Shown: positions 7,937 through 17,026, numbered from the stretch's first letter. The stretch: 64,000 nucleotides of DNA from Porticoccaceae bacterium (GCA_029252555.1 JAQXBF010000037.1:19123-83122), one strand, 5' to 3'. A program made the numbers and translations. Notes: a model not told the origin generated them from the sequence alone.

Positions 7937-9166
7937 ATGGAACTACAAAGAATTCTCGCTAAAGACAGCCGCGCTGCAATGGACAAGGTGTTTGAGCTCT
8001 ATGGCCAAGATGCTCTGGTTGTATCTAACAAGAAAGCCAATGAGAAGACCGAAATTATTGTCGCTATTGAGGTGGCGCCGGAAACGGAGAAAACCCTCAG
8101 TGAGATGCAGGTTGCACCGGTAGACTTACCAGATTTTGATTTCTCTGATTCGATGGATTTCGATCAGGTCATGGAGTCCCATGTATTCAAGACTGCGCCT
8201 ACCACAGCTGATGATCAGTTTTATGGCTCCCCAGACGACTTTAGTCTGGAGGGTAAAAAACCCTCTCTGACCGATACCATGGCTATACCCAATGATCGCG
8301 AGCAGCTTCAGGCTCGAGAAATTGTCGATCTGGTCAAGCAGGAATTCGAGGTTATGCGACGGGAATTTAAATTGTCTCAACAGCTAGATGCCTGGAGCGG
8401 TACTCAGTCTGTTAGTGACAATATGCGCCCCTTGGTAGAAGCTTTTAATGAAACAGGTATGCCTGTAGGGCTGCGCGCGCTGCTGAGCGATACCATAAAT
8501 GCCAGCACTGATCGTGACTCAGCGATAGCAGCAATTGCCAATATTCTCGGCAATGGCATAGAACATGTTCCTCTGATGGACGATATGCAGGGTATTCACG
8601 TGATCGCCGGTAGTTCTGGCTCGGGCAAATCACTGATGACCGGCCGTCTTGCAAAGCAAAAAGCACTGCGTTGCGATAGCCAGGATGTAGCCATTATTAG
8701 TTACAATGATGGGCGCTTTGGCGCTTGGAATCAAACTCAGCTAATTGGCTCTCAGGCCGGTGTGGATTGCTTCCGCGCCAACACGCCAGAGATGCTGGAA
8801 CAGCTTTTACAGGAACTCGGCTCTCGCAGCCTGATTCTTATTGATACAGCGGGTGTCGACCTCAAAGCGCAGGTAACCGATCTGAACAAATTATTGCCTG
8901 AAGCACAGAGACATCTGGTTGTGGCGGCTGATGCCTCGGAGGCTTCAGTCAATCGGCAGTTAAAAGCTGGAGCCGGTGACTGGGACTCTGTAATGCTGTC
9001 TCGGCTTGAGGATGATATCCATCCCTGGCCTGTTATTAATGCGTTACTGAATACCAATATACCGATCTCTATCTATGCTTATGAGCCCTCGATTACAGCC
9101 GCGCCAATTGCCCTTACAGGGTTTGATTTAGCGGAACACAGCTTAAATAACCTACCCGCTTGTTAA
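7937..9166 (+). CDS. flhF: Polar flagellar placement SRP-family protein FlhF, divergent GTPase motifs
   Basis: FlhF is a signal-recognition-particle-type GTPase that marks the cell pole for flagellar assembly. The 409-residue protein starts with the typical MELQRILAKDSRAAM B-domain helix. Residues 60-130 are an acidic linker. The NG domain follows, with a P-loop GSSGSGKS (225-232) and DTAG (303-306). Other nucleotide motifs have drifted: the DTYRIGA-type box reads ISYNDGRFGAW (254-264), and the guanine-specificity box TKLDE reads SRLED (355-359). Its place between flhA and fleN is canonical, so identity is secure, but GTP specificity is doubtful. It starts 17 bases after flhA. Confidence 0.9.
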   Translation: MELQRILAKDSRAAMDKVFELYGQDALVVSNKKANEKTEIIVAIEVAPETEKTLSEMQVAPVDLPDFDFSDSMDFDQVMESHVFKTAPTTADDQFYGSPDDFSLEGKKPSLTDTMAIPNDREQLQAREIVDLVKQEFEVMRREFKLSQQLDAWSGTQSVSDNMRPLVEAFNETGMPVGLRALLSDTINASTDRDSAIAAIANILGNGIEHVPLMDDMQGIHVIAGSSGSGKSLMTGRLAKQKALRCDSQDVAIISYNDGRFGAWNQTQLIGSQAGVDCFRANTPEMLEQLLQELGSRSLILIDTAGVDLKAQVTDLNKLLPEAQRHLVVAADASEASVNRQLKAGAGDWDSVMLSRLEDDIHPWPVINALLNTNIPISIYAYEPSITAAPIALTGFDLAEHSLNNLPAC

Positions 9167-9259
9167 ATTTGACTACCCATTAGGGATGAACGAAAATGAA
9201 TATATGCTTTCAACGGGCGACAAGTCTGATGTCAGGCAGGATTTTACCAAGGCAAAACA

Positions 9260-10087
9260 ATGACTAATAAAACTGCTACTCAGATAATAGGAATTGCCAG
9301 CGGCAAAGGCGGCGTGGGTAAAACCACAGTCTCAGCCAATCTGGCTATTGCCCTCGCCTCTCTCGGTAAAAAAGTAATGATCTTTGACGCTGATCTAGGT
9401 CTGGCCAATGCGCAGTTAGCGCTTGGGTGCCGAGCACCTTATAACTTTAGCCATGTGCTGTCTGGCGAGAAAACCCTGCAAGAGATTGTTGTTGAAGGCC
9501 CCTTGGGCGTGAAGCTGGTGCCTGGCGCCAGTGGTATTCAGCATCTGGCAGCGTTAAATGAAGCAGAGACGGCTGGCATTATCCAATCGTTCTCTGAGAT
9601 CGACGAAGAGCTCGACTATTTTATTGTCGATCTGGCCGCCGGGCTCTCAGATACAGTGATGACTTTTTTAAGTGCCTGTCAGCACCGCTTTATTGTCCTT
9701 AAAAACGAACCCTCTTCTATTGCCGATGCCTACGCCACTATCAAGGTCATGATTCAAGACTACGATCTGGACGGTATCAGCTTGATACCCAATAGCGTTT
9801 CCTCTCAAGCAGAGGGTGAGCGCTTATTCGGCAGTATTAATTCGGTTATACAGAACTTTTTGGGCCGTCAGGTAAATTACCTGTACAGTATCGGCGAAGA
9901 CGAGATGGTGCTGAGAGCAATCAAGGCATCCCAACCCCTGTCGATCTATGCACCCGCCAGCACGGCTACGCGTAACTTTGTCTCTCTGGCCAAATCGGTA
10001 ATTGAGATTGAACCAGATATGTCAATCACAGGTGGCATGCAGTTTTTTGTCGAGCGGCTAGCCTCTCAGCAAATGAGCCACGCTTAG
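9260..10087 (+). CDS. fleN: Flagellar number regulator FleN/FlhG (MinD-like ATPase)
   Basis: FleN (FlhG) is a MinD/ParA-family ATPase that limits flagella to one per pole by acting on FlhF and restraining FleQ. The 275-residue protein has the deviant Walker A box KGGVGKTT near residues 16-23 and the IFDADLGLANAQLALG switch region. The matching FIVDLAAGLS Walker B segment and a basic/hydrophobic C-terminal helix typical of membrane binding are also present. It follows flhF and precedes fliA by eight bases, the normal polar cluster order. Its regulatory target here would be the FleQ-like protein at 27532-28764. Confidence 0.94.
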   Translation: MTNKTATQIIGIASGKGGVGKTTVSANLAIALASLGKKVMIFDADLGLANAQLALGCRAPYNFSHVLSGEKTLQEIVVEGPLGVKLVPGASGIQHLAALNEAETAGIIQSFSEIDEELDYFIVDLAAGLSDTVMTFLSACQHRFIVLKNEPSSIADAYATIKVMIQDYDLDGISLIPNSVSSQAEGERLFGSINSVIQNFLGRQVNYLYSIGEDEMVLRAIKASQPLSIYAPASTATRNFVSLAKSVIEIEPDMSITGGMQFFVERLASQQMSHA

Positions 10088-10095
10088 GACAACCC

Positions 10096-10812
10096 ATGGC
10101 TGACATAAGTGTCTATGAAGATATTCAAGGAGCTGATCGGTCAAATGAACAGCTCCTTAAGCATATAGGCTTAGTCAAACGTGTCGCCCTGCACCTCAAA
10201 ACTCGACTGCCAAATTTTATGGAAGTCGATGAATTGATTCAGGTGGGTACAGTTGGGCTTATCGAAGCTGCTCGATCCTTTGATGCCAGCAAAGGCGTCG
10301 ATTTTGAGATATTTGCCAAGAACCGTATTCGCGGTGCCATTCTCGATCAGGTCCGCAAGCTGTCTTATCTTCCAAGGTCCGCGATCGTCAATATTCGCGA
10401 CCACAATGAAGCCGGCGCCCTGTTGGGTGGCGAGTTAGGTCGCGAGCCCACTCAGGCTGAATTAGCTGAGTTTATGGGCAAAGATATAGATAGCTTTCAG
10501 AAAGAGCGCACCCACGCCCACCAATTTCAAACCGTCTCCCTCGAGTCTCAGTTACCGGAGTCTGTGGATATGCCTGCGGGTGAATCCAACGAGCCCGAAG
10601 CTCATCTTGCCGAGGGACAGTTGATGTCTGCTCTGGCTGATTCAATAGAGTCTCTGCCAGAACGAGAAAAAACTATTGTCTCTCTCTACTATGTTGAAGA
10701 GATGAACCTCAAGGAAATCGGTGCCATCCTTGAGGTCAGTGAATCCCGTGTCAGCCAGCTTTTGTCTGCCACGGTGAAGCAGCTACGCAAGCATTTTGAG
10801 AGTAAGCAGTAA
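10096..10812 (+). CDS. fliA: Flagellar sigma factor FliA (sigma-28)
   Basis: FliA directs RNA polymerase to late flagellar genes such as flagellin, motor and chemotaxis genes. The 238-residue protein has sigma region 2 (FMEVDELIQVGTVGLIEAA, then FAKNRIRGAILDQ), region 3 around residues 90-140, and a region 4 helix-turn-helix near the C-terminus (LKEIGAILEVSESRVSQLL). It ends the flhA-flhF-fleN-fliA string and converges on the coiled-coil membrane gene, whose stop is only 15 bases away. FlgM (735-1034) is its antagonist. FliA-type promoters are proposed upstream of fliS and pomA. Confidence 0.97.
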   Translation: MADISVYEDIQGADRSNEQLLKHIGLVKRVALHLKTRLPNFMEVDELIQVGTVGLIEAARSFDASKGVDFEIFAKNRIRGAILDQVRKLSYLPRSAIVNIRDHNEAGALLGGELGREPTQAELAEFMGKDIDSFQKERTHAHQFQTVSLESQLPESVDMPAGESNEPEAHLAEGQLMSALADSIESLPEREKTIVSLYYVEEMNLKEIGAILEVSESRVSQLLSATVKQLRKHFESKQ

Positions 10813-10827
10813 TAGCCAAACGGCCTA

Positions 10828-11865
10828 TTATTTGGAATTTCGAATTGAGTAATAAACCAGATTCGGATCTTTGGGTGCAACAGGGACGGTAATGCCTGCA
10901 TCCTTTTCTTGCAGCGCTAACTGCCGCTCTAATACACCCCGGTAATTTTCCCTTTCGAGAGTAATCAAAGCCTGAACACTTGCACTCAGGGCCTGAACTT
11001 CTTCTATTCGACCTTTAAACGATTCCAGCTTGGTGCCCAGGCTGACAATCTGCTTGGCCTGCTTGCGCAAGCCACCACTTAGATCTTTGACCTGAGCCGC
11101 CACCTTGTCGGTTTCTACACTCACACTTTTCGCTGCCGCCTCGGGCACCTGTTGGCGCAAATTACTGGCTGTGGTTTCGGCTTTAGCAACCGCCTCACCC
11201 AGCAAAGTTTGCTGACCGGTGAAGGCCGTCTGCTTGGCCGCCAGCTCATCAATGGAGAGTTTCAGCCCCTCGAATGTAGCCAGAGCAGAATTCATACTGT
11301 TCATTCGCTCTGTCGTTTCAACCAACATATCATCGATCAGAGAACTCTGGCTAATAATCTGGTAGGTCATACCACCTATCATGCCAAGCCCGATCACCAA
11401 GCCGATAATGGCGCCAATCAAGATTCGTTTAGATAGTTTGGCGGTATCGGCACCAGCGCTGACAACCAAATCAACCCGCTTTTGCAGCAAATCCAAGCCA
11501 TTTTCCAGAGCCGAGGAGGCTCTGCGACTAACATCTGCTGCGCTGTTGGTCGCCTCAGCTGTGACCACTACATTTGGCAGCAGCAGCTCTAGGCGGCCAG
11601 AAATATTTTTGGCTTTACCCAGAACCTGAGAAAAGCGCTCAAGATCGCCTGGGTCCGGCAGCCTGTTGGCATCGTAGTCAGCTTCTTCTTCAGGGGTTAG
11701 TATATCGGTCAGGCCGTCCAGCACATCTGATACCGATTGGATATCATCTTCGAGGGAGGGCTCTGCAGGCGCTTCGCCTTCTGCACCCTCTGCACCTTCG
11801 GCGCCATCGACCTGCTCAAGGTTTTCCTCGTTTTCGTCTGGAGTTGTATTCTCTTCGTCTGCCAT
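10828..11865 (-). CDS. Single-pass coiled-coil membrane protein of unknown function
   Basis: I do not recognise this family. The product is 345 residues from the ATG at 11865, two codons inside an alternative ATG at 11871; an ACGGA element suits 11865 better. Residues 1-65 are very acidic with an EGAEGAEGEAPAEP stretch. Residues 70-145 are helical. One membrane helix follows at about 148-170 (IGAIIGLVIGLGMIGGM). Residues 175-325 form a long Ala/Gln/Lys-rich coiled coil. The predicted topology is acidic N-terminus in the cytoplasm and coiled coil in the periplasm, resembling in outline chemoreceptor-like or scaffold proteins without a signalling tip. It is the last gene of the minus-strand flagellar run, after the DamX-like gene. 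Confidence 0.72.
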   Translation of the reverse strand: MADEENTTPDENEENLEQVDGAEGAEGAEGEAPAEPSLEDDIQSVSDVLDGLTDILTPEEEADYDANRLPDPGDLERFSQVLGKAKNISGRLELLLPNVVVTAEATNSAADVSRRASSALENGLDLLQKRVDLVVSAGADTAKLSKRILIGAIIGLVIGLGMIGGMTYQIISQSSLIDDMLVETTERMNSMNSALATFEGLKLSIDELAAKQTAFTGQQTLLGEAVAKAETTASNLRQQVPEAAAKSVSVETDKVAAQVKDLSGGLRKQAKQIVSLGTKLESFKGRIEEVQALSASVQALITLERENYRGVLERQLALQEKDAGITVPVAPKDPNLVYYSIRNSK

Positions 11866-12050
11866 AACCATTCCGTAAGATTATTTATCTTTTCTGGATG
11901 CTATACATCCCATCACATTAATTTATCGACAGTTCGGCCGGTAACTTTAAGCGCCTGGCTCTGATATAGACGGCTCGTCTGGCCCTCCAGATAACCAGCC
12001 ACGGCGTTCTTAGCTGTGCCTTCTATTTTCTCCTTGTGCTGCTTTCTTGA

Positions 12051-13532
12051 CTACATTGCATCTCGGAGTTGCCCCGCGGCTCTGACCCAATAATCTGATG
12101 GCATAGACGCTCTTTCAGCAAAGGCTTCAGCCTTGGGCTTAGTCGAGAATGGCCCGGAAATAATAGCGTAAACCGTTTTTTGGCCCGACTTTATTGGCAG
12201 CACCATAGCCTTGCGCAGGCTTGCGTAACGTTCAATATAGTCAGCGGCCTGAACATCTGTGCTCAGCACAATATGCTGAACAAAAAAGTCGTTTGCTCGG
12301 GCTCCCTGCACCCGCGCTATAGATTTAGAGAACAGTGCATTTTTGCTATTGGCGGCTGGTTGCTCGGGCTCTGCTATTGAGGGGCTAGGCTTTTTAGGTA
12401 TTGGTCTGGGGGCTGGCGCTTTGGGCTTTTTGATCGGCTTGGGCTGTTCGCTCTGATCACGCTCCTGCTGAATCTGTTTAACCACGGCCTGTGCTTGACT
12501 GGTTTGCGCGGGTTTTGAAGCAGACTTTAAATCAGGATTTTGCCCTATTTTAGCCACCGGCTTTTCAGCCCCCACAGGCGTGCCAAGGCCTTTGTCTGGC
12601 CGGCTTTTTATCTCATTAATGGTCTCGGTAATTTTGGCGGTATAACCGCCCTCGGGACCTGAGGATAGCCTGGACAGGATGGTCCAGGCCACGGCCATTG
12701 CCAAAACAAACACTAGCGCCATTGGCAGCAGGGTGCGCTTTGCCTTTGGCTCTCCCTCTGAAATATCCAGATCTAATGGATCGGCGTAATCATCAATACC
12801 GTCGTCGAGAAAATCCATGCCCTGCTCGGGGAAAGGGTTGTCGCTATCGTCTGCAGGCAGAGCATCTGCACCTTCTTTTAGGTCTGGGTCGGCATAGGAG
12901 CCTTCAATAGCTGCACCCAGGCCAGATTCCAACAGCAGCGTTTCGGTCTGTCGCTGGAACCCGTACTGTCGGGCTGCACGCATTAGCTCAATGGCCTCTG
13001 CCAAGGTCGCTGTCTCTAAGGCCCAGCGATACAGTTTGCGCCCCAGCTGCTCTAGTGGGGTCTCGTATTCGGGCCATGCATTTTTATCAATAAATAAGAC
13101 CAGACGAACATTGACCCCGGGGAAGTCTGATAGCAGGCGTGTCAGCAATGACCACTGGTCTTCCTGAATTTCGTTGGCATCATTAACCACCAGCAATGTC
13201 ACTGGCTTATCAGCCACAGGGGGCTGTCGCGCCTCATCCACTGACATAGAGGCCAGTAATTCGTTAAATCGCTTTAGCAGGCTAACGGTATTCATGGGCA
13301 AAAACACTTCAATCTCAAAACCGTTCATTTCGCGCAGTTTGGCGAGAAGTATTTTGCAGTAGTGGGCCAGTACCGCTTCATTGTCACCGATAACCGCTAG
13401 GCCAAGCTCATCGTCAACAATCGCATCCAAAGCGAATTGAAGCCGCTGTTTGTCTTGGGGGCGGTAAAAGATATCGCTCCCATCAAACCATTTTTGTAGC
13501 TCAAATACCGGTTCTTCGTGATCTTCTCTCAT
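12051..13532 (-). CDS. DamX-like membrane protein: degenerate ATPase-like domain plus SPOR domain
   Basis: This 493-residue protein has three parts. Residues 20-200 look like the ExeA/DamX AAA-like domain, but the P-loop is lost (LAVIGDNEAVL at 45-55, no GKT/S) and only a Walker-B-like VTLLVVNDANE (111-121) remains. An acidic linker leads to one membrane helix (about 268-288). A Lys/Pro-rich periplasmic linker then leads to a C-terminal SPOR-type domain (about 413-490), a fold that binds glycan strands lacking stem peptides. DamX acts at division septa in E. coli. Here the gene lies 31 bases downstream of flhB in a flagellar operon, so a role in anchoring or siting the flagellum is inferred, not shown. 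Confidence 0.72.
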   Translation of the reverse strand: MREDHEEPVFELQKWFDGSDIFYRPQDKQRLQFALDAIVDDELGLAVIGDNEAVLAHYCKILLAKLREMNGFEIEVFLPMNTVSLLKRFNELLASMSVDEARQPPVADKPVTLLVVNDANEIQEDQWSLLTRLLSDFPGVNVRLVLFIDKNAWPEYETPLEQLGRKLYRWALETATLAEAIELMRAARQYGFQRQTETLLLESGLGAAIEGSYADPDLKEGADALPADDSDNPFPEQGMDFLDDGIDDYADPLDLDISEGEPKAKRTLLPMALVFVLAMAVAWTILSRLSSGPEGGYTAKITETINEIKSRPDKGLGTPVGAEKPVAKIGQNPDLKSASKPAQTSQAQAVVKQIQQERDQSEQPKPIKKPKAPAPRPIPKKPSPSIAEPEQPAANSKNALFSKSIARVQGARANDFFVQHIVLSTDVQAADYIERYASLRKAMVLPIKSGQKTVYAIISGPFSTKPKAEAFAERASMPSDYWVRAAGQLRDAM

Positions 13533-13563
13533 GTGCTCTCTTCTCCATAAAGCAAACGCTTAG

Positions 13564-14712
13564 CTAGTCGGCAAGGGTTCCATCTGTGTTATACCTCATG
13601 CCTTCCGGCACTGCGGGATTGGGTTTTTCTGCAACAGCCGCTCCGGGGCCCAGGCTATTTAAGCTAAATACATAGGCAATTACTTGCGCTACTGCATAGT
13701 ACAGGGACTCGGGAATACTTTGGTTAACATCGGTCGTAAAATACAGGGCTCGGGCCAAGGTGGGCGACAAGAATACGGGTACAGCATTGTCGCCAGCTCG
13801 CTCTCGAATACCCTGGGCCAAGAAATCAACCCCTTTGGCCACCACCGTGGGCGCACCGCTACTGGACGGGTCGTAACTTAGGGCCACGGCGAAATGCTCG
13901 GGGTTGACGATAATCACATCGGCACCACCAACGGCGTCCATCATCTGACCCATGGCCATCTCTCGCTGCTTGCGACGAATCTGCGCCTTGACCTCTGGCC
14001 GCCCTTCCGTATCTTTAAATTCGTCCTTCACTTCCTGTTTGGTCATCTTCATTTTTTGGCTGTGTTCGTAGAGCTGATACGGCACATCGATCGCCGCGGC
14101 AATAATCAGCGTTAATGTGACCAACACGGCGCCACCGGCGATTATTTCTCCCGCGCCTCTCATCGCCGGCTGTATATCCATAAACCCGAGGCCAATAAGC
14201 TGATCAAATTTGCTGCTCACCACCAGATACAGCACTATGCCTACCAGGCCAAACTTCACCACTGCTTTCGTTAAATCCACCAGCGCCTTGGTGCCGAATA
14301 TGCGTTTGAGGCCGGATAGAGGGTTAATCTTGCTAGCTTTTGGCGCTATCGCTTTCATGGAGAAATTAAAACCGCCGAGCATGCCTGCAGCACCAAAGGC
14401 AATCACAATCGCCAAGACAAAGATCGGCACAGCAACCAAAATGCCATCAAGAGCCTGATTGCCAAAACTGGTAGGCAACAGGTTGTCAGAAAAAACATCT
14501 TTTCGATCAAAGACAAACCCGGTGGCAAAGACTTCACTGAGCTGAGTGATTAATGCTCCGCCAAAAATATACATAAAGCCTGCAACGCCAATCATCATCG
14601 CGGCGACAGACAGCTCTTGGGAACGCACCACCTGGCCGTCTTCGCGGGCTTTTTCAAGCCGCTTGGCGGTGGGTTCTTCTGTCTTTTCTGCTGTAGAATC
14701 CTGTTCCGCCAT
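13564..14712 (-). CDS. flhB: Flagellar export switch protein FlhB
   Basis: FlhB is an export-gate membrane protein whose cytoplasmic domain cleaves itself to switch export from hook to filament proteins. The 382-residue product has the KTEEPTAKRLEKAREDGQV N-terminus, four membrane segments to about residue 210, the charged linker, and the cleavage loop reading NPEH instead of NPTH. The reactive Asn and Pro are kept; Thr is replaced by Glu. It overlaps fliR by one base, as in most clusters. A separate C-terminal-domain paralogue is encoded at 1655-1936. Confidence 0.96.
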   Translation of the reverse strand: MAEQDSTAEKTEEPTAKRLEKAREDGQVVRSQELSVAAMMIGVAGFMYIFGGALITQLSEVFATGFVFDRKDVFSDNLLPTSFGNQALDGILVAVPIFVLAIVIAFGAAGMLGGFNFSMKAIAPKASKINPLSGLKRIFGTKALVDLTKAVVKFGLVGIVLYLVVSSKFDQLIGLGFMDIQPAMRGAGEIIAGGAVLVTLTLIIAAAIDVPYQLYEHSQKMKMTKQEVKDEFKDTEGRPEVKAQIRRKQREMAMGQMMDAVGGADVIIVNPEHFAVALSYDPSSSGAPTVVAKGVDFLAQGIRERAGDNAVPVFLSPTLARALYFTTDVNQSIPESLYYAVAQVIAYVFSLNSLGPGAAVAEKPNPAVPEGMRYNTDGTLAD

Positions 14713-15482
14713 TAGGCAACCCCCAAAGCTTGGTTCATGACCTTAAAGGACTCTTGCCACAGCCATTGGATACGAAACCCAATGCTGCTCATTGACATGG
14801 ACAGCAGCACAATTCCAGCCAGTATCATTGCCGGAAAACCAACTGCAAAAATATTAAGCGCGGGGGCGGCTCGGGTGATCACACCCAAGCCTATGTTGAT
14901 TAGAAGCAATGACACCATAATGGGCAGTGCCAATAAAACAGCACCCAAAAAGATCATTGAACTCCATTGAATCATCAGTACCAACAATGGCTGTGCCCCA
15001 AACTCCTGCCCTATTGGCAGCAATTGAAAGCTTTCGAGCAGTAGGGAAATCACTATGATATGCCCTCCCAGCGCCAAAAATATCAAAGTCGAACAGATAA
15101 TCAGGAACTGGGCAATCACCGGAACATTCCCCATATTGGGATCAACCATATTAGCCATGCTCAGGCCCATTGATGCTGATATGGCCTGGCCACCTACAAT
15201 CAGCGCTGAGTTCACTATCTGCAGCAATGTGCCCAATGTGACGCCGATAAATATCTGTATAAAGATTTCCCGCAGGCCCGCAGCGGTCACTGGGTCAATC
15301 ACGGGCCAGTCGGTCAGCGGGTAAACCATCCACGTCAGTAACACCGCAAGTAGCACGCGAATCCTCACTGTGACTGCCTGAATGGAGAAAAAGGGTGCCG
15401 TCAGCAAGAAGGCCGATATCCGTATCATCGGCCAAAGCAGCGTATAAAAAAGCTGCACAATCTCCGCGACAAGGAGATCCAT
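14712..15482 (-). CDS. fliR: Flagellar export gate protein FliR
   Basis: FliR is an integral membrane part of the FliPQR export channel. The 256-residue product has about six hydrophobic segments and FliR-like sequence such as LLQIVNSALIVGGQAISASMG and the conserved MVDPNMG loop. It is flanked by fliQ upstream and flhB downstream, overlapping each by a single base, which indicates translational coupling. Confidence 0.94.
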   Translation of the reverse strand: MDLLVAEIVQLFYTLLWPMIRISAFLLTAPFFSIQAVTVRIRVLLAVLLTWMVYPLTDWPVIDPVTAAGLREIFIQIFIGVTLGTLLQIVNSALIVGGQAISASMGLSMANMVDPNMGNVPVIAQFLIICSTLIFLALGGHIIVISLLLESFQLLPIGQEFGAQPLLVLMIQWSSMIFLGAVLLALPIMVSLLLINIGLGVITRAAPALNIFAVGFPAMILAGIVLLSMSMSSIGFRIQWLWQESFKVMNQALGVA

Positions 15483-15751
15483 TACATAAATAGCGTAGGA
15501 ATACGCTCGAAGATACGGCGGAAAAAATCGACCATTACGGCGATCTGCCAGCCTCCAAAGATAACCAGAGCCAATACCATCACGGCTAGTTTGGGAATAA
15601 AACTTAGGGTCATCTCTTGAATAGATGTGGCTGCCTGAAAGATACCAATTAAAAGGCCTACACCCAGTGCAACACCTAGCAATGGTGCCGCAACCATGAC
15701 CGCTATCCAGAGGGACTCTCTACCTAAATCAATTACCTGTGCAGCATCCAT
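15482..15751 (-). CDS. fliQ: Flagellar export gate protein FliQ
   Basis: FliQ forms part of the FliPQR channel. The 89-residue product has the two-helix hairpin of the family (AVMVAAPLLGVALGVGLLIG and KLAVMVLALVIFGGWQIA) and the conserved IFQAATSIQEMTLSFIPK loop between them. It sits 9 bases after fliP and overlaps fliR. Confidence 0.95.
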   Translation of the reverse strand: MDAAQVIDLGRESLWIAVMVAAPLLGVALGVGLLIGIFQAATSIQEMTLSFIPKLAVMVLALVIFGGWQIAVMVDFFRRIFERIPTLFM

Positions 15752-15760
15752 AATAAGCTC

Positions 15761-16627
15761 CTATGAAATTGCAAAACTGGAGGTCAGCGACCCCATAATC
15801 AATGTCCAACCATCGACCAGTACAAAAAGCATTAGCTTGAAGGGCATAGAGATCATCATGGGAGATAGCATCATCATACCCATGGACATGAGCACACTGG
15901 CGACCACTAAATCGATCACCACAAAAGGGATATAGATTAAAAACCCAATCGAGAATGCACTTTTTAACTCGGAAGTAATAAAAGCCGGGACCAGAGTGGT
16001 AAAAGGCACATCTGCAGGGGTTTCAATGTCTTCATTGCCAGCGATTTCGACAAACATGGCAATATCTGATTCACGAGTCTGGTTAAGCATAAAGTTTCGA
16101 ATGGGTATTTCGGCCTCAACCAGGGCGGCTTCAAAACTGATTGTCTCTTCAAAATAGGGGGTAATCGCGTCGTCATAAACACTGCTGAGCACCGGAGACA
16201 TAATAAAAAGGGTAAGGAATAGAGCCAGGCCAACCAGCACCTGGTTGGGCGGTGTTTGAGCGGTGCCCAGAGCCTGTCGTAAAAGTGACATAACAATAAT
16301 GATGCGCACAAAGGAGGTCATCATCAGTAATAGTGAAGGCAACAGCGTGAGCACTGTCATCAGAGCTAATAATTGTAGGGTTAAGCTGTATTCGGTACCG
16401 CCGCTGCCATCATCAACCATATTAACAATGGGTAGGCCCGCTTGGGAGAGGGCTGGGCTGGAAAAGCTAAGGGCTATAAGGCCGAGAACAAGTGCACGCC
16501 CAACGGAGGGGTGGCCAATAGAGCGGTGGTTAAAGACAGGGACGATAGAGCGCAGAAATATTCGAAAGTGAGTAATCATTCTCGGCGCAAAAGCGGGTAG
16601 ATCTCTGTCGATCAACCATCGGAGCAT
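15761..16627 (-). CDS. fliP: Flagellar export gate protein FliP, with N-terminal extension
   Basis: FliP is the main subunit of the export channel. Conserved FliP segments are present: MTSFVRIIIVMSLLRQALG, PPNQVLVGLALFLTLFIM and the C-terminal MMMLSPMMISMPFKL. The product is 288 residues, about 40 longer than usual, because a basic stretch precedes the signal-like segment ALVLGLIALSFSSPALS (about 46-62). The start at 16627 is supported by AAGGA seven bases upstream, so the extension appears to be translated. It lies three bases after fliO. Confidence 0.95.
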   Translation of the reverse strand: MLRWLIDRDLPAFAPRMITHFRIFLRSIVPVFNHRSIGHPSVGRALVLGLIALSFSSPALSQAGLPIVNMVDDGSGGTEYSLTLQLLALMTVLTLLPSLLLMMTSFVRIIIVMSLLRQALGTAQTPPNQVLVGLALFLTLFIMSPVLSSVYDDAITPYFEETISFEAALVEAEIPIRNFMLNQTRESDIAMFVEIAGNEDIETPADVPFTTLVPAFITSELKSAFSIGFLIYIPFVVIDLVVASVLMSMGMMMLSPMMISMPFKLMLFVLVDGWTLIMGSLTSSFAIS

Positions 16628-16630
16628 GGT

Positions 16631-17014
16631 TCAATCCTTATTCTTATTAAACGCTTGGGAAAGCATGTCCTTGAAGTTGTTCAGCGGGCTTCCATTGTCA
16701 CTGGTTTGGCCTAAACCAGCCTCGGACTCGCTACTATTAATAACATCTTCATCAACCGGCCAGCTGCCCAATTTTGTCATGCTCTGAGGAGTAAGACCTA
16801 TGAGCACCTGATCGCCGTTTAAGCTTACCAGTAAGAGTTTCTGGCGGCCACCAAGGTTTTGTATTTCAAGCAGTTTTAGCCGTTTATTACCTGTGTTGCC
16901 CAGATTTGGGCCCAGTTTTTTGATCGCGAACAAGGTGGCAACCAACATACCGATAACCAGCATGAAAGACGCCATCATAGATAACCATTCGGTCCAACCA
17001 AACTCGGGCAACAT
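16631..17014 (-). CDS. fliO: Flagellar biosynthesis protein FliO
   Basis: FliO is a small single-pass membrane protein that stabilises FliP during assembly of the export gate. The 127-residue product has one N-terminal membrane segment (WLSMMASFMLVIGMLVATLF, about 9-28). A cytoplasmic domain follows with the family's LKLLEIQNLGGRQKLLLV and GDQVLIGLTPQ pattern. It lies between fliN and fliP in the usual order. Confidence 0.88.
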   Translation of the reverse strand: MLPEFGWTEWLSMMASFMLVIGMLVATLFAIKKLGPNLGNTGNKRLKLLEIQNLGGRQKLLLVSLNGDQVLIGLTPQSMTKLGSWPVDEDVINSSESEAGLGQTSDNGSPLNNFKDMLSQAFNKNKD

Positions 17015-17026
17015 AGCAGTCTCGAC

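Noticed and set aside
10810..10830. Imperfect inverted repeat between the convergent fliA and coiled-coil genes, considered as a shared terminator.
   Set aside because: Only six outer base pairs form and the centre does not pair; no T run.
11913..12050. The frame of the DamX-like gene stays open for 45 codons after its TAG stop.
   Set aside because: The SPOR-like domain already ends normally at the TAG, and an open run of this length is expected by chance about one time in nine; no reason to invoke readthrough.
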